Shown: positions 17,364 to 25,214, numbered from the stretch's first letter. The stretch: 64,000 nucleotides of DNA from Lascolabacillus massiliensis (GCF_001282625.1 NZ_CTEJ01000001.1:434001-498000), one strand, 5' to 3'. Numbers and translations are program-made. Notes: a model not told the origin generated them from the sequence alone.

Positions 17364-18729
17364 CGACACATATGTAATGCCACACAGTCCGGAGGCTGAA
17401 AAAGCAACAATAGGAGCGTTATTATCAGAGAAAACAGCGATATATGAAGTTATGGACTTCCTTAAACCCGATATGTTCTATGATGAGCATTTGAATGAGA
17501 TCTACAGTGTAATACTTGAAATTGAATCACATTCAGATGTTGATCTTATAACAGTGTCTGAGGGGCTAAAGAAGCGGAAAAGTAAAGTAGAAGTATATCA
17601 ATTAGCTGAACTTTCAGACATAACAACCTCTGCAATTCACATTAAAACTCATGCAATGATAGTCTTTCAGGACTATATGCGCAGAATGTTGATGATGAAA
17701 TGCGCACAAACCCTGAATGATTCTAAAGATATGAGCGTAGATGTGGATGATCTGATCAGCAATCATATTTACGAAGTTGAGAATCTATCTGATATTACTG
17801 ATGTGGGGGTTACTATATCAATTGACAAACTGGCAGTTGAGGCTTACAAAGAATATCAGGAAAGGGAGAAAAGAGCAAAGGAGGGGCACCCGGTAGGAAT
17901 CCACACCGGATTAAAAAAGCTTGATAATGTACTTCACGGATTTCAAAAAGGATGTGTTTATGTGTTAGCTGCACGTCCGGGAATGGGCAAGACAGCGTTT
18001 TTGCTCAATTGTGCAAGAAAAACAGCAGAGAAAGGCAACAATGTATTAATTTTCTCTTTGGAGATGCCTAAAGTTGCTTTAATGAACCGTATGGCAATCG
18101 CTCATTCAGGGATCAACTCAGAGGCATTCAAAGAGGGTAGGCTATCACAGGAAGAGTACATTAGTTTGGCAGAATCTTTAGAGCAACTCTCACAATTACC
18201 AATATCAATTAATGATACAGCTTCTATTTCAGTTCAGCAGATACGGTCTCAAGCAAAGAAGATGAAAAGAAAAGGTAAATGTGATCTAATAATGATAGAT
18301 TACCTACAATTAATAGATATGCACCAACTGAAAGGTAAAACAACAAATGATGAGGTTTCAGCTTGTTCAAGAGCAATTAAGATAATGGCAAAGGATCTGA
18401 ATGTTCCTGTAATACTTTTATCACAGCTAAACAGAAGTGTTGAGAGTAGAGCCGACAAAGTGCCTTTATTATCAGATCTAAGAGATAGTGGAGCCATTGA
18501 ACAAGATGCTGATGCGGTCCTATTCATTCACAGACCATCATATTATGATGATAATGCTGATAGAAATTTAGGTCAAATTATGATTGAAAAGAACAGAGAG
18601 GGGCGCACCGGAAACATTGATTTTTGGGTAGACGATTGCATCACCAATTTTAAAGATGAAGCACCTTCAGGAAGTTATTCAAACAGTTATAAATCTCATT
18701 ATGAGGTAGAAGAAGAAACACCATTTTAA
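17314..18729 (+). CDS. DnaB-type replicative helicase
   Basis: Hexameric replicative helicase, 471 aa. The N-terminal domain begins at VMPHSPEAEKATIGALLSE (about residue 21), and the RecA-like motor has Walker A AARPGMGKTAFLL near residue 220, the Walker B-like DLIMIDYLQLI, the H4-like LSQLNRSVESRADK, and the arginine finger region GAIEQDADAVLFIHRP. Length and domains match cellular DnaB, but it lies on the element and overlaps the upstream gene by 50 bp. A start further in (ATG at 17374) would remove the overlap but cut into the conserved start. It gives the element its own replication fork helicase, as in many phages and satellites. Confidence 0.94.
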   Translation: MAKQRSQQAVQGKNSINDTYVMPHSPEAEKATIGALLSEKTAIYEVMDFLKPDMFYDEHLNEIYSVILEIESHSDVDLITVSEGLKKRKSKVEVYQLAELSDITTSAIHIKTHAMIVFQDYMRRMLMMKCAQTLNDSKDMSVDVDDLISNHIYEVENLSDITDVGVTISIDKLAVEAYKEYQEREKRAKEGHPVGIHTGLKKLDNVLHGFQKGCVYVLAARPGMGKTAFLLNCARKTAEKGNNVLIFSLEMPKVALMNRMAIAHSGINSEAFKEGRLSQEEYISLAESLEQLSQLPISINDTASISVQQIRSQAKKMKRKGKCDLIMIDYLQLIDMHQLKGKTTNDEVSACSRAIKIMAKDLNVPVILLSQLNRSVESRADKVPLLSDLRDSGAIEQDADAVLFIHRPSYYDDNADRNLGQIMIEKNREGRTGNIDFWVDDCITNFKDEAPSGSYSNSYKSHYEVEEETPF

Positions 18730-18738
18730 AATAATAAT

Positions 18739-19392
18739 ATGGGAATATTTGAGCAAACAAATAGCAGGATAAACCTTCTCAATAAGATCAAACAGCAGAA
18801 AGAAGCTATAAGTAAGGGTTTGAAAATTGAATGGGAAACAGACCCCGATAAGATGAAGTTTGAAAATTTGAGATCATATGGTGGATGGCAAAGAGAGTTT
18901 AATTCTGAAATTCTGAGAGTTGAGGAGTACAATTTAACATTACACCCATATACAGATATATTTACAGGTGATATAAAGTCTCACGTGGAAATGATTGACA
19001 TCCTTTTAAATGGCGGGAAATTGATACCACCATCCAAGACCGAAGTATATTCGATAGTTGACGGTGAAGAAAAAATAGTGATGCCCTCCGATACTTTAGG
19101 ATTGTTTGATGGAAACCACAGATGCAACCTTGCTAAATATTTCGGATTGGATACTGTTCCGGTCGTAGTTTTTAAAGTGAATGACGGATATCGGTTTACA
19201 CCAGAGAAATGGACTTTTGAGGGACCACGTATAAGAGAAGAATATAAAACAGAATCTGGAATGTCCTGGACTGAATATAACGGGGTTAAAGCGATTTCCA
19301 AGGAGACTGGTAAAGTATTTACTTTTAAAGAAGGATCTTCATATATAGATAATTCAGATACTGATTATCTGGCTATTCATGTTTATAGGTAA
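18739..19392 (+). CDS. ParB/sulfiredoxin-like hypothetical protein
   Basis: A 217-aa protein, 9 bp after the helicase. The central segment LGLFDGNHRCNLAKYFGL followed by DTVPVVVFKV (about residues 118-145) matches the G-x-H-R core of ParB/sulfiredoxin-fold proteins, where this motif binds a nucleotide. The upstream strand HVEMIDILLNGGKLIPP is consistent with that fold. The N-terminus is basic and helical. Such stand-alone ParB-like proteins occur in phage replication regions, with possible nuclease, NTPase or transcription roles. The fold assignment is moderate and the function unknown. Confidence 0.62.
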   Translation: MGIFEQTNSRINLLNKIKQQKEAISKGLKIEWETDPDKMKFENLRSYGGWQREFNSEILRVEEYNLTLHPYTDIFTGDIKSHVEMIDILLNGGKLIPPSKTEVYSIVDGEEKIVMPSDTLGLFDGNHRCNLAKYFGLDTVPVVVFKVNDGYRFTPEKWTFEGPRIREEYKTESGMSWTEYNGVKAISKETGKVFTFKEGSSYIDNSDTDYLAIHVYR

Positions 19393-19778
19393 TTACAGAG
19401 CATTTGTACAGAATGCAATACCAATAACTGAGACAAAAAAAGTAAAAGATCAAATAACTATTCACAATTAAATATTAAAAATTATGTATAGCAGAACCCT
19501 AATAGATAGAATTCAATCAAGCCATTTTAAAGCCGTTTAAAAGCTTTAGTTGTTTTTGTGGGAAGTTATGCCAGTTTGCGGTTAATGTTCTTAAATTAGC
19601 GACGTAGTGAAGCCAGAGGGCATAATTTTAATGATATAATATATTCCAATGGAAATAAAAATTAATAATTACGTTAAGAAACATATAGGCCGGTTACTAT
19701 TGCAAGAAAAGCAAATAAATTATTTTCTTAAATAAGATATAAAGCAAAAGTTTAAAGAATATTTTTAAATAAGTGTAT
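19393..19778 (+). other. 386-bp intergenic region upstream of terS
   Basis: No long frame. A 7-8 bp inverted repeat GTTATGCC / GGCATAA spans about 19565-19626 and encloses GC-richer sequence, unlike the AT-rich flanks. Two tiny frames with ATGs (19484-19540, 18 aa, MYSRTLIDRIQSSHFKAV; 19649-19735, 28 aa, MEIKINNYVKKHIGRLL...) may be remnants. In phages and satellites, packaging (cos/pac) sites often lie next to the small terminase gene, so this is the best place to look for one; I see no direct proof. Confidence 0.45.
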
Positions 19779-20288
19779 ATGAAAAAGTTGACAGCTAGAC
19801 AAGAAAAATTTTGCTATGAGTATGTGATAGATTTGAATGCTACACAAGCTGCACTAAGAGCCGGGTATTCAGAGAAAACAGCCTATTCAAGTGGCAGTAG
19901 GTTGTTGAAAAATGTTGAAATTCAAAAGTTTATACAAACATTACAGGCCGACCTGGAGAAAACAGCAGGTATCACAGCCTTAAAAGTTTTGAAAGAACAT
20001 AAAAAGATTGCGTTTAGTGATACAAGTATGATCCGGGAGGGATGGATGACCTTAAAGGCCTACAAAGAACTCCCAAAGGAAATTAAAGACTGTATTCAGG
20101 AAGTAGCAACGAGGGAGACGAAATACGGAAATGAAATAAAAATTAAATTCTATGACAAACAAAAATCTTTAGATAGTATCAGTAAAATATTAGGATTTGA
20201 AGCACCTACTAAGATTGAGCAGAAAATAGATTTTGACAGTTTGACAGATGAACAAGTAAATTCATTAATTGCAAAAATGACTGAATGA
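19779..20288 (+). CDS. terS: Terminase small subunit (Terminase_2/XtmA type)
   Basis: DNA-recognition subunit of a phage packaging motor. The start LTARQEKFCYEYVIDLNATQ, followed by AALRAGYSEKTAYSSGSRLL and KNVEIQKFI (residues 3-52), is the classic N-terminal HTH of Terminase_2 proteins. The central part KVLKEHKKIAFSDTSMI and the C-terminal oligomerisation part KFYDKQKSLDSISKILGF are also family features. A GTG six bases upstream is possible; the ATG at 19779 is preferred. No large subunit follows, which is typical of satellites that redirect a helper's large terminase. It overlaps the next gene by 4 bp. Confidence 0.9.
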   Translation: MKKLTARQEKFCYEYVIDLNATQAALRAGYSEKTAYSSGSRLLKNVEIQKFIQTLQADLEKTAGITALKVLKEHKKIAFSDTSMIREGWMTLKAYKELPKEIKDCIQEVATRETKYGNEIKIKFYDKQKSLDSISKILGFEAPTKIEQKIDFDSLTDEQVNSLIAKMTE

Positions 20289-20584
20289 TTATGAAACAAA
20301 GAATTTTAGCAAAGGATAAGAAGATCATTATTTCAGGACTGAAAACAGGAACCTTTAATATTACAGAATTGAACCACCTAACAAGGGGAATTGCGGATCA
20401 TTCCGGAGACATTGAGTTATTCGGTAAAGTTGAGGTTGCCTTAACTATGGACGATAAGAGAAATCTGTTAAAGTCGCTTAGAAGTGGCTATATAGATTTT
20501 GAGTTGATACCGGATCTTTTTGAGAAAATAAAAGAGAATTTTTTCCTGAGGGTGATGATTGAAAGTACTTCAATTGAAAGCTGA
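20285..20584 (+). CDS. Hypothetical protein downstream of terS
   Basis: A 99-aa protein whose ATG overlaps the terS stop (ATGA), so translation is coupled. It begins MIMKQRILAKDKKIIISGL; a second ATG two codons later is possible. It is soluble, without signal peptide or recognised motif. Because it is coupled to terS it could modify packaging specificity, but this is only inferred from position. Confidence 0.6.
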   Translation: MIMKQRILAKDKKIIISGLKTGTFNITELNHLTRGIADHSGDIELFGKVEVALTMDDKRNLLKSLRSGYIDFELIPDLFEKIKENFFLRVMIESTSIES

Positions 20585-20640
20585 GGCAAAATGCGATAAT
20601 AGCAAAAATATCTTTTTAACGCCAAAAAATCAGAAAACGG

Positions 20641-20724
20641 ATGCAAAACGACCAAAATAAGCAGTTTCGTGAACAATTTTCTAATATTACGGAACGGTTA
20701 AATTTGACGATTTGTAAAGAATAA
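20641..20724 (+). CDS. Possible micro-protein, 27 aa
   Basis: A frame from ATG to TAA with sequence MQNDQNKQFREQFSNITERL and a seven-residue end. It is charged and helix-compatible and lies in the 229-bp gap between two element genes. There is no homology evidence; it may be a chance frame or a remnant. Confidence 0.25.
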   Translation: MQNDQNKQFREQFSNITERLNLTICKE

Positions 20725-20813
20725 ATCGATTACATTGATTATCAGACAGGTGGTGAATTACAGTGATTATATAATTATCATTATGTTTAATATTAATTAT
20801 TTAAATTGAGATT

Positions 20814-21014
20814 ATGAGTAACGAAACAGACAGAGTGGAGAAGCTTTTGAACCTTGTAGAGAAACAGTCGGAGAAGTTTGATGCACTTCTCGCCAAAATA
20901 GAAGAAGCGAGTAAAAAGGAACCCGCAGAAGATCCGGAAGAGCTGGCGAAAAAGAAGGCTGATAAAGATGAGGCTGATTTCATACAGCTTATGAAGGACA
21001 TTAACAAAGAGTAA
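20814..21014 (+). CDS. Small charged coiled-coil protein
   Basis: A 66-aa, highly charged protein (MSNETDRVEKLLNLVEKQSE, then EEASKKEPAEDPEELAKKKA). Heptad-like Leu/Val spacing in residues 8-32 suggests a coiled coil, followed by an acidic/basic low-complexity section. The start follows a TTAAATTGAGATT leader. No named family. Small coiled-coil proteins in phage elements may act as scaffold modifiers or inhibitors, which cannot be decided here. Confidence 0.6.
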   Translation: MSNETDRVEKLLNLVEKQSEKFDALLAKIEEASKKEPAEDPEELAKKKADKDEADFIQLMKDINKE

Positions 21015-21051
21015 ACCTATTAACAGCGAAAATTATGGAGAAAAAATACTG

Positions 21052-21711
21052 GTGAAGTTTTACGAAAGTGAAGCAGCTAAGCAGATCAATTATTTGAAGA
21101 TATCATTGACAGATCTACAGATGATTTTCAACGAAGTTACAAAGATCATCAAAGGGAAGGACCCGGTTACTATTGAAGAACTGGGGAATATGATCATTCC
21201 AGATATTATTAACATCCCGCCAAAAAGACCGAAGCCGAACGAGGACTATATTATTGAATTTGTAAGAAGCAGGATTGCCGAAGATTTCAAGGGCTTGCCG
21301 ATCAAAAAGGAGATGATTGAAATACCAGCTATTGATGGTATTGTTGATTCAATCCTGAGGGCTAACAGCCATTTACCGGGCTTCATTTACAATAATAGTT
21401 TTGAAATTCAAAAGGGAAAGGTAGTAATCCGGGATGGAGTGGAGGAATCCATTATTGAATCATTCAAAGTCTACGCCGAATCGCCAGACCAGATCAAGCG
21501 GTTTAAATCCGTTCAAAAGCTGGCCGATGCGATGAATGAAATAGGAAATTATCTGAGTGTAAATCCTACATTTGGGGTGAAGCTATTCATCCAGGGGCAA
21601 ATGGAATATTTCCTGGAGTACGATGAAAATGGAGATGTGGTGCCAACTGACTATTTTATTAAGACAGGGAACGCACCCTTTAAATGCCGTGAGGTTCATG
21701 TAGTGATGTAG
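21052..21711 (+). CDS. Hypothetical element protein, GTG start
   Basis: A 219-aa protein with no family I recognise. The N-terminal helix ESEAAKQINYLKISLTDLQM is followed by a Pro/Lys-rich joint NIPPKRPKPNED and a mainly alpha/beta C-terminal part (SVQKLADAMNEIGNYLS, QMEYFLEYDENGDVVPTDYF). No ATG is near the beginning. The GTG at 21052 overlaps the stop of a 6-codon mini-frame (ATG at 21035, MEKKYW-stop), which could be a leader peptide or mark a frameshift. A fragment in the +1 frame continues directly behind its stop. Function unknown. Confidence 0.62.
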   Translation: MKFYESEAAKQINYLKISLTDLQMIFNEVTKIIKGKDPVTIEELGNMIIPDIINIPPKRPKPNEDYIIEFVRSRIAEDFKGLPIKKEMIEIPAIDGIVDSILRANSHLPGFIYNNSFEIQKGKVVIRDGVEESIIESFKVYAESPDQIKRFKSVQKLADAMNEIGNYLSVNPTFGVKLFIQGQMEYFLEYDENGDVVPTDYFIKTGNAPFKCREVHVVM

Positions 21712-21910
21712 AATCCACAGCAGGGAGCCACAGGAGGAACAAGGTCAGGCAACATATGGAGCTTATGAAAAAATCACACAAGATCAGGCAGACAGGATTG
21801 ACGGTAAACTTACCGGTGTTCACATAAACACAGGGGTTGAGTACAACTACCTGTACAGCGTTCCCGATAATCAAACCGGGCACCTGGTTGGGGTGAAGGT
21901 GAAGTTTTAA
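21707..21910 (+). pseudogene. Coding-like fragment without a start codon
   Basis: The frame starting after TGA at 21706 reads coding-like residues such as GQATYGAYEKITQDQADRID and GVEYNYLYSVPDNQTG, and ends VGVKVKF-stop. It has no ATG, GTG or TTG at its beginning. It lies in +1 relative to the previous gene, beginning right at that gene's stop (ATGTAG). It is either the tail of a gene damaged by deletion or the second part of a +1 frameshifted product. Confidence 0.5.
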
Positions 21911-21924
21911 TTTGGTCAATTGAT

Positions 21925-22854
21925 ATGAATTTACTTACTTTGAGAAAAAATAGGAGTATGAAAGATTTATCAAGTCCTGGGTTTTGTATAACAATAGATT
22001 TTGACAAGAAATCTGAAAATCCGTCTCGTGTTTTTCAGACCATGACAGATATTATCAACTCATTCCAGAATCTTGACAGAGATTTGATAAATGGAATTAA
22101 TTCGCAGTTAGACCCCGTTATTCTGCTCGAAGATATTCAATCCGGATCAATGAAGACGTGGTTGATTAATGCTTTAAAAGGTCTACCGGATGAGGCTTTA
22201 AAGGATTGCGACTGGAAAAAGATTATAGGTCATTATTTGGTGAAAGCTAAATACATAATCATAAATCGACTGGAAGGGAAAACAAGTATAACCAATGCTA
22301 AAGAAATAATAGAGATACGCAAGGAACTTTACGAAGAAGCTGTGAAAATGGACATAAAGTCATTCCCTTATTATGAACCAATACCGATACCAAAACTTAT
22401 AAAAAATATCTCTCTTATTAATCAATCATTATCACATTTGAATCAAAGCGATAAAGCGTATCTGGAGATAGACGGACATCAAAAAGCTGATTTTAACCTG
22501 TCATTTAATTTCAGTCCTGAAAATATAGAGGAGTTGTTGACGAAAGAATCATTGTCTAGTCAAGTATTAATGATACTCAAAGTAAAAAAACCAGACTATC
22601 TGGGCAGTTCAATGTGGGATTTTAAATATGGAGGCCGAACAATTTCTGCAAAAATACTCGATGATGATTGGCTTATAAGATTCCAGCAAAGAAAATTGGA
22701 TATACGCCCTGGTGATTCAATCAAAGCGAATGTGAAGACAACTGTAAAATATGGCCATGACAATAGTGTCATAGCAACCATATATGAAGTGCTAAACGTG
22801 AATGAAATATTGCCCTTGAATAACATCGAAGATATGAGTTGGTTGGAAGATTGA
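21925..22854 (+). CDS. Unrecognised 309-aa cargo protein
   Basis: Not recognised. The start can be 21925 or the ATG at 21958 (MKDLSSPGFCITIDFDKKSE). Visible parts: an alpha/beta N-terminal segment with NPSRVFQTMTDIINSFQNLD (about residues 33-52), LLEDIQSGSMKTWLINALKG (about 68-88), a long helical region with DWKKIIGHYLVKAKYIII, and a C-terminal beta-rich domain from about 210 (SSQVLMILKVKKPDYLGSS, MWDFKYGGRTISAKI, RPGDSIKANVKTTVKYGHD). The last part looks like a small beta-barrel or binding domain. No signal peptide or membrane segment. It is separate from the replication/terS block and converges on the STAS-like gene 98 bp away, so it belongs to the cargo zone. A phage-interference or toxin role would be a guess. 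Confidence 0.68.
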   Translation: MNLLTLRKNRSMKDLSSPGFCITIDFDKKSENPSRVFQTMTDIINSFQNLDRDLINGINSQLDPVILLEDIQSGSMKTWLINALKGLPDEALKDCDWKKIIGHYLVKAKYIIINRLEGKTSITNAKEIIEIRKELYEEAVKMDIKSFPYYEPIPIPKLIKNISLINQSLSHLNQSDKAYLEIDGHQKADFNLSFNFSPENIEELLTKESLSSQVLMILKVKKPDYLGSSMWDFKYGGRTISAKILDDDWLIRFQQRKLDIRPGDSIKANVKTTVKYGHDNSVIATIYEVLNVNEILPLNNIEDMSWLED

Positions 22855-22952
22855 CATGCTATATTATTTTTTGTCGTAATTCACTTAAAGCATACCCGTT
22901 ACATTCAGCCTTTCGGCCATGATAATCCCGATAAAAACATAGTAAAGTCTAA

Positions 22953-23246
22953 TCAAGCAGTCTCGTTTTGTCTGTGCATATCAATATACATCTTTATCAG
23001 CTTCAAGTGAGAGGCAGTTATATCCCTTGGCAAAACAATATTCTTGAAAGAATCGTAGCCAAACTCATCAATCAATTCTCCAAAAGACGAATTAAAAAAC
23101 GATGATGACATCGGTGTAGTATCTTTAAACGATACAATAACAGATTCATTGTTTTCAAAAAAAGGAAACAGTAAATATTTTAATGTGCAACCTTCATCGT
23201 TGGTGCTCGTTCCTTTAACTTGTGCTTTTATTCTGATTGTTCTCAT
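22953..23246 (-). CDS. STAS-like (DUF4325) protein
   Basis: A 97-aa protein with the STAS-like DUF4325 pattern: VIVSFKDTTPMSSSFFNSSF (about residues 36-55) followed by GELIDEFGYDSFKNIVL. STAS-like domains bind partner GHKL ATPases in partner-switching systems, and here the gene lies 29 bp downstream of one on the same strand. Probably the pair acts together. There is no sign of a sigma factor or phosphatase nearby. The N-terminal 30 residues are less conserved. Family moderately certain, biological role unknown. Confidence 0.8.
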   Translation of the reverse strand: MRTIRIKAQVKGTSTNDEGCTLKYLLFPFFENNESVIVSFKDTTPMSSSFFNSSFGELIDEFGYDSFKNIVLPRDITASHLKLIKMYIDMHRQNETA

Positions 23247-23275
23247 AATAATCTTCTTTCTTTTCGTAATTTACT

Positions 23276-24121
23276 TCAAAAAGTATCAAATACATCCTCT
23301 TCGTCATTTAAGTTATCAACATGTATATCCAACTCAATTAAAGTACCTTTAAATCCGTCTATATTTTTAATAATTCTTTCCAGTCCGCCGTCCCTACATA
23401 AATAACAACAATTGCCCGTCCAAATTGTTAGTTTGCCTCTTGTTGTTATCGAAAAATTTCGTATGATCGACAGACCCATTCCTGCATTGCTCGGAAGCGA
23501 TTTGGTCGTGTTATGTTCAGTTAATGCCCACAGTATACAACCTCTATCGGAAAAATCCGGATGTTTACGCCTCACAATAGCCGGAATACCCTCTCCATAA
23601 TCCGACACACAAACGCGTATTACGTTTAATTTTGGATAATACTGGCAAAAAACATAGGCTCCTATCTCTGATTCGGCGTGGTCATATACATTATTTATAG
23701 ACTCTTTTATCCCTACCGAAAGCATGGTTAGCTCTTTGCCTTTGCAAATATTACCGATATATCTCAAAGTCTCCTGTACATACTCCTCTATAAAAGACTG
23801 ACCAACGCGCCTTATGGGCATTGCTGTGCACTTGTTTATAAAACGAATAGTCCTGGGCTGCTCGTAATTTGATTTTAAAAACGATATAAGCCCGATGTCT
23901 TGCAAATAATCGATGGAAGAAGCGCTCCCCTGAATTCTTATGCGTTTTATATACGGATGCTTTTTCTTTATATAAATAGCTAATTGAGCAATCAATAATA
24001 CATCGTGTGGATTTACAAATAAATTCAAATGTATGATTAATTGCTCATCATCAACATAATCAGTCTGACATAAGTTAAATAAATGGCTGTAATCTCGTAA
24101 TTTATTTATTGTTATATCCAA
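23276..24121 (-). CDS. GHKL (histidine-kinase-like) ATPase, TTG start
   Basis: A 281-aa protein with a Bergerat ATP-binding fold in its C-terminal half: N-box VGIKESINNVYDHAES (about residues 122-137), G1 box DYGEGIPAIV (about 166), and G2 box NAGMGLSIIRNF (about 206). There is no His phosphoacceptor domain, no membrane segment and no receiver domain. Residues 1-110 form an alpha/beta domain (LRDYSHLFNLCQTDYVDDEQ) with an SAM/STAS-like look that I cannot name. No ATG is near the 5' end; TTG at 24121 is the likely start, 13 nt behind a predicted transcription start. It pairs with the STAS-like gene 29 bp downstream. It runs against all other genes of the element, as is common for accessory genes in satellites. 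Confidence 0.84.
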   Translation of the reverse strand: MDITINKLRDYSHLFNLCQTDYVDDEQLIIHLNLFVNPHDVLLIAQLAIYIKKKHPYIKRIRIQGSASSIDYLQDIGLISFLKSNYEQPRTIRFINKCTAMPIRRVGQSFIEEYVQETLRYIGNICKGKELTMLSVGIKESINNVYDHAESEIGAYVFCQYYPKLNVIRVCVSDYGEGIPAIVRRKHPDFSDRGCILWALTEHNTTKSLPSNAGMGLSIIRNFSITTRGKLTIWTGNCCYLCRDGGLERIIKNIDGFKGTLIELDIHVDNLNDEEDVFDTF

Positions 24122-24141
24122 TTCACACGTATTTATATGTG

Positions 24142-24149
24142 CAAAGTTA
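24142..24149 (-). promoter_or_regulatory. Predicted Bacteroidota -7 box for the ATPase/STAS pair
   Basis: On the minus strand the sequence reads TAACTTTG followed by CAC, matching the TAnnTTTG -7 consensus. It lies 20 bp upstream of the TTG start codon, giving a very short leader. Confidence 0.6.
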
Positions 24150-24183
24150 CAATTTTATTCGTAATTAAAACATGTTATACAAC

Positions 24184-24204
24184 ATACAAACGGACGGTTT
24201 GTAT
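24184..24204. promoter_or_regulatory. Perfect operator-like palindrome ATACAAAC-N5-GTTTGTAT
   Basis: Two 8-bp arms without mismatch are separated by GGACG. It lies 35 bp upstream of the ATPase -7 box and directly upstream of the GC-rich hairpin region. Form and size fit a TetR-type operator, but no TetR gene is in the element. Confidence 0.5.
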
Positions 24205-24346
24205 CACAACAACATCCAACCAATTACCTGATAATCTCTCCCCTTTGAGGGGAGCCGGTGGGGGCAAATTAATCGGCCCCGAAATCACTTTTGGGCAGCT
24301 ATTCTATCCACGACCTTATATCGCCCGGCCTCCAGCCGGGTTTTTC
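24205..24346 (+). ncRNA. Candidate structured small RNA ending in a terminator
   Basis: No gene lies here, but three GC-rich hairpins follow each other in AT-rich surroundings: CTCCCC/GGGGAG (24238-24254), GGGGC/GCCCC (24261-24280), and CCCGGC/GCCGGG with 5-nt loop followed by T5 (24324-24345), which is a standard intrinsic terminator on the plus strand. No upstream plus-strand gene needs this terminator, because the neighbours are convergent. An RNA of roughly 140 nt is the simplest reading. Confidence 0.45.
24324..24346 (+). terminator. Rho-independent terminator without an upstream gene
   Basis: 6-bp all-GC stem CCCGGC / GCCGGG, loop CTCCA, then TTTTTC. See the candidate RNA entry. Confidence 0.75.
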
Positions 24347-24727
24347 TTTGCCCGTTAGAAAGGTCCGGGATTGTTTTATTGAATTTCGGTCATCAGCTTG
24401 GTATAAAAGTTAAATTTTGACTGCAATATTTCAATAAAAAATCAAGGTTTTACGTTAATCAGTACCACTTTTAGTGCCACCATTTATGTAAAATACTGAT
24501 AATCATTTGATATTATTGTCCTGTGCGGACAACGCTTAAAGTGGTCGCTATCAGAGACTTAGAACGTTTAATGTTAAACTTCATTAAACATTATTTCATA
24601 TTATAGTTATAATCAGATAGTTAAGTGATTGGTCGCTATTAACGACCTTAAATAATTGATAATAAGCGTTTTATATAAATATTATGCCTTATATTTGCAC
24701 TTATTATTAATATTAAAAATTATCGAT
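24347..24727 (+). promoter_or_regulatory. Intergenic region with repeated TGGTCGCTAT and a -7 box
   Basis: The 10-mer TGGTCGCTAT occurs at 24542-24551 and 24630-24639. The second copy belongs to a palindrome GGTCG-N7-CGACC (24631-24647). A -7 box TATATTTG at 24690-24697 then precedes the small gene at 24728 by about 30 bp. The repeats are placed like operator sites of that promoter. No open frame of note. Confidence 0.5.
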
Positions 24728-24943
24728 ATGAAAAATGTAAATGCAGCAGTAGACCGCTTTTTAGTAGCAACAGAAACAATTGAGATGGTAAAACATTCCT
24801 TATTTGATTTATCTGAAAGAGGTGAAGCCGTTGATACCGGAAGACTTGCAACGATAGCTTTTGTATTATCTCATGCTTTGGATATACTGAATGAATTTGA
24901 AGAAGATCCTAAGAATGACAAAGTAATGATATTAAACAATTGA
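24728..24943 (+). CDS. Small hypothetical protein, 71 aa
   Basis: The open frame reaches back to a TTG, but the ATG at 24728 sits behind a predicted promoter and an AAAAATTATCGAT leader. It gives MKNVNAAVDRFLVATETIEM and an acidic, helical end (DILNEFEEDPKNDKVMILN). No membrane segment or known motif. It has its own promoter and a strong terminator (25001-25035), so it is an independent unit in the cargo zone of the element. Confidence 0.65.
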   Translation: MKNVNAAVDRFLVATETIEMVKHSLFDLSERGEAVDTGRLATIAFVLSHALDILNEFEEDPKNDKVMILNN

Positions 24944-25000
24944 GTAAAATAAAAATCACAGCATGATTAAATGAATGTTTAAATGTTCAACATTTATAAG

Positions 25001-25036
25001 ACCCCCACAAATCCGGATAGTGGGGGTTATCTATTT
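25001..25036 (+). terminator. Rho-independent terminator
   Basis: 8-bp stem ACCCCCAC / GTGGGGGT with an 11-nt loop, followed by TATCTATTTTAAT. It ends the transcript of the 71-aa protein gene. Confidence 0.82.
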
Positions 25037-25214
25037 TAATACAGATATTGAATTGCTAAATACGGAGCTATTGAAATAGTTTATTGATACCATTGTTCAC
25101 TAAATTGCAGAAAGTTGTTTAAAACGCTTTGAAATGCGTCAAATATTTTAAAAAGATTGTAATTTATTGATCCAAGATGTTAGAAAATGTATTAACTTTA
25201 ATACAAAAAACACT

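Noticed and set aside
24137-24358. Plus-strand frame of 73 codons over the hairpin region
   Set aside because: The peptide is made from GC-rich hairpins and a terminator, which explain the sequence better as RNA than as protein.
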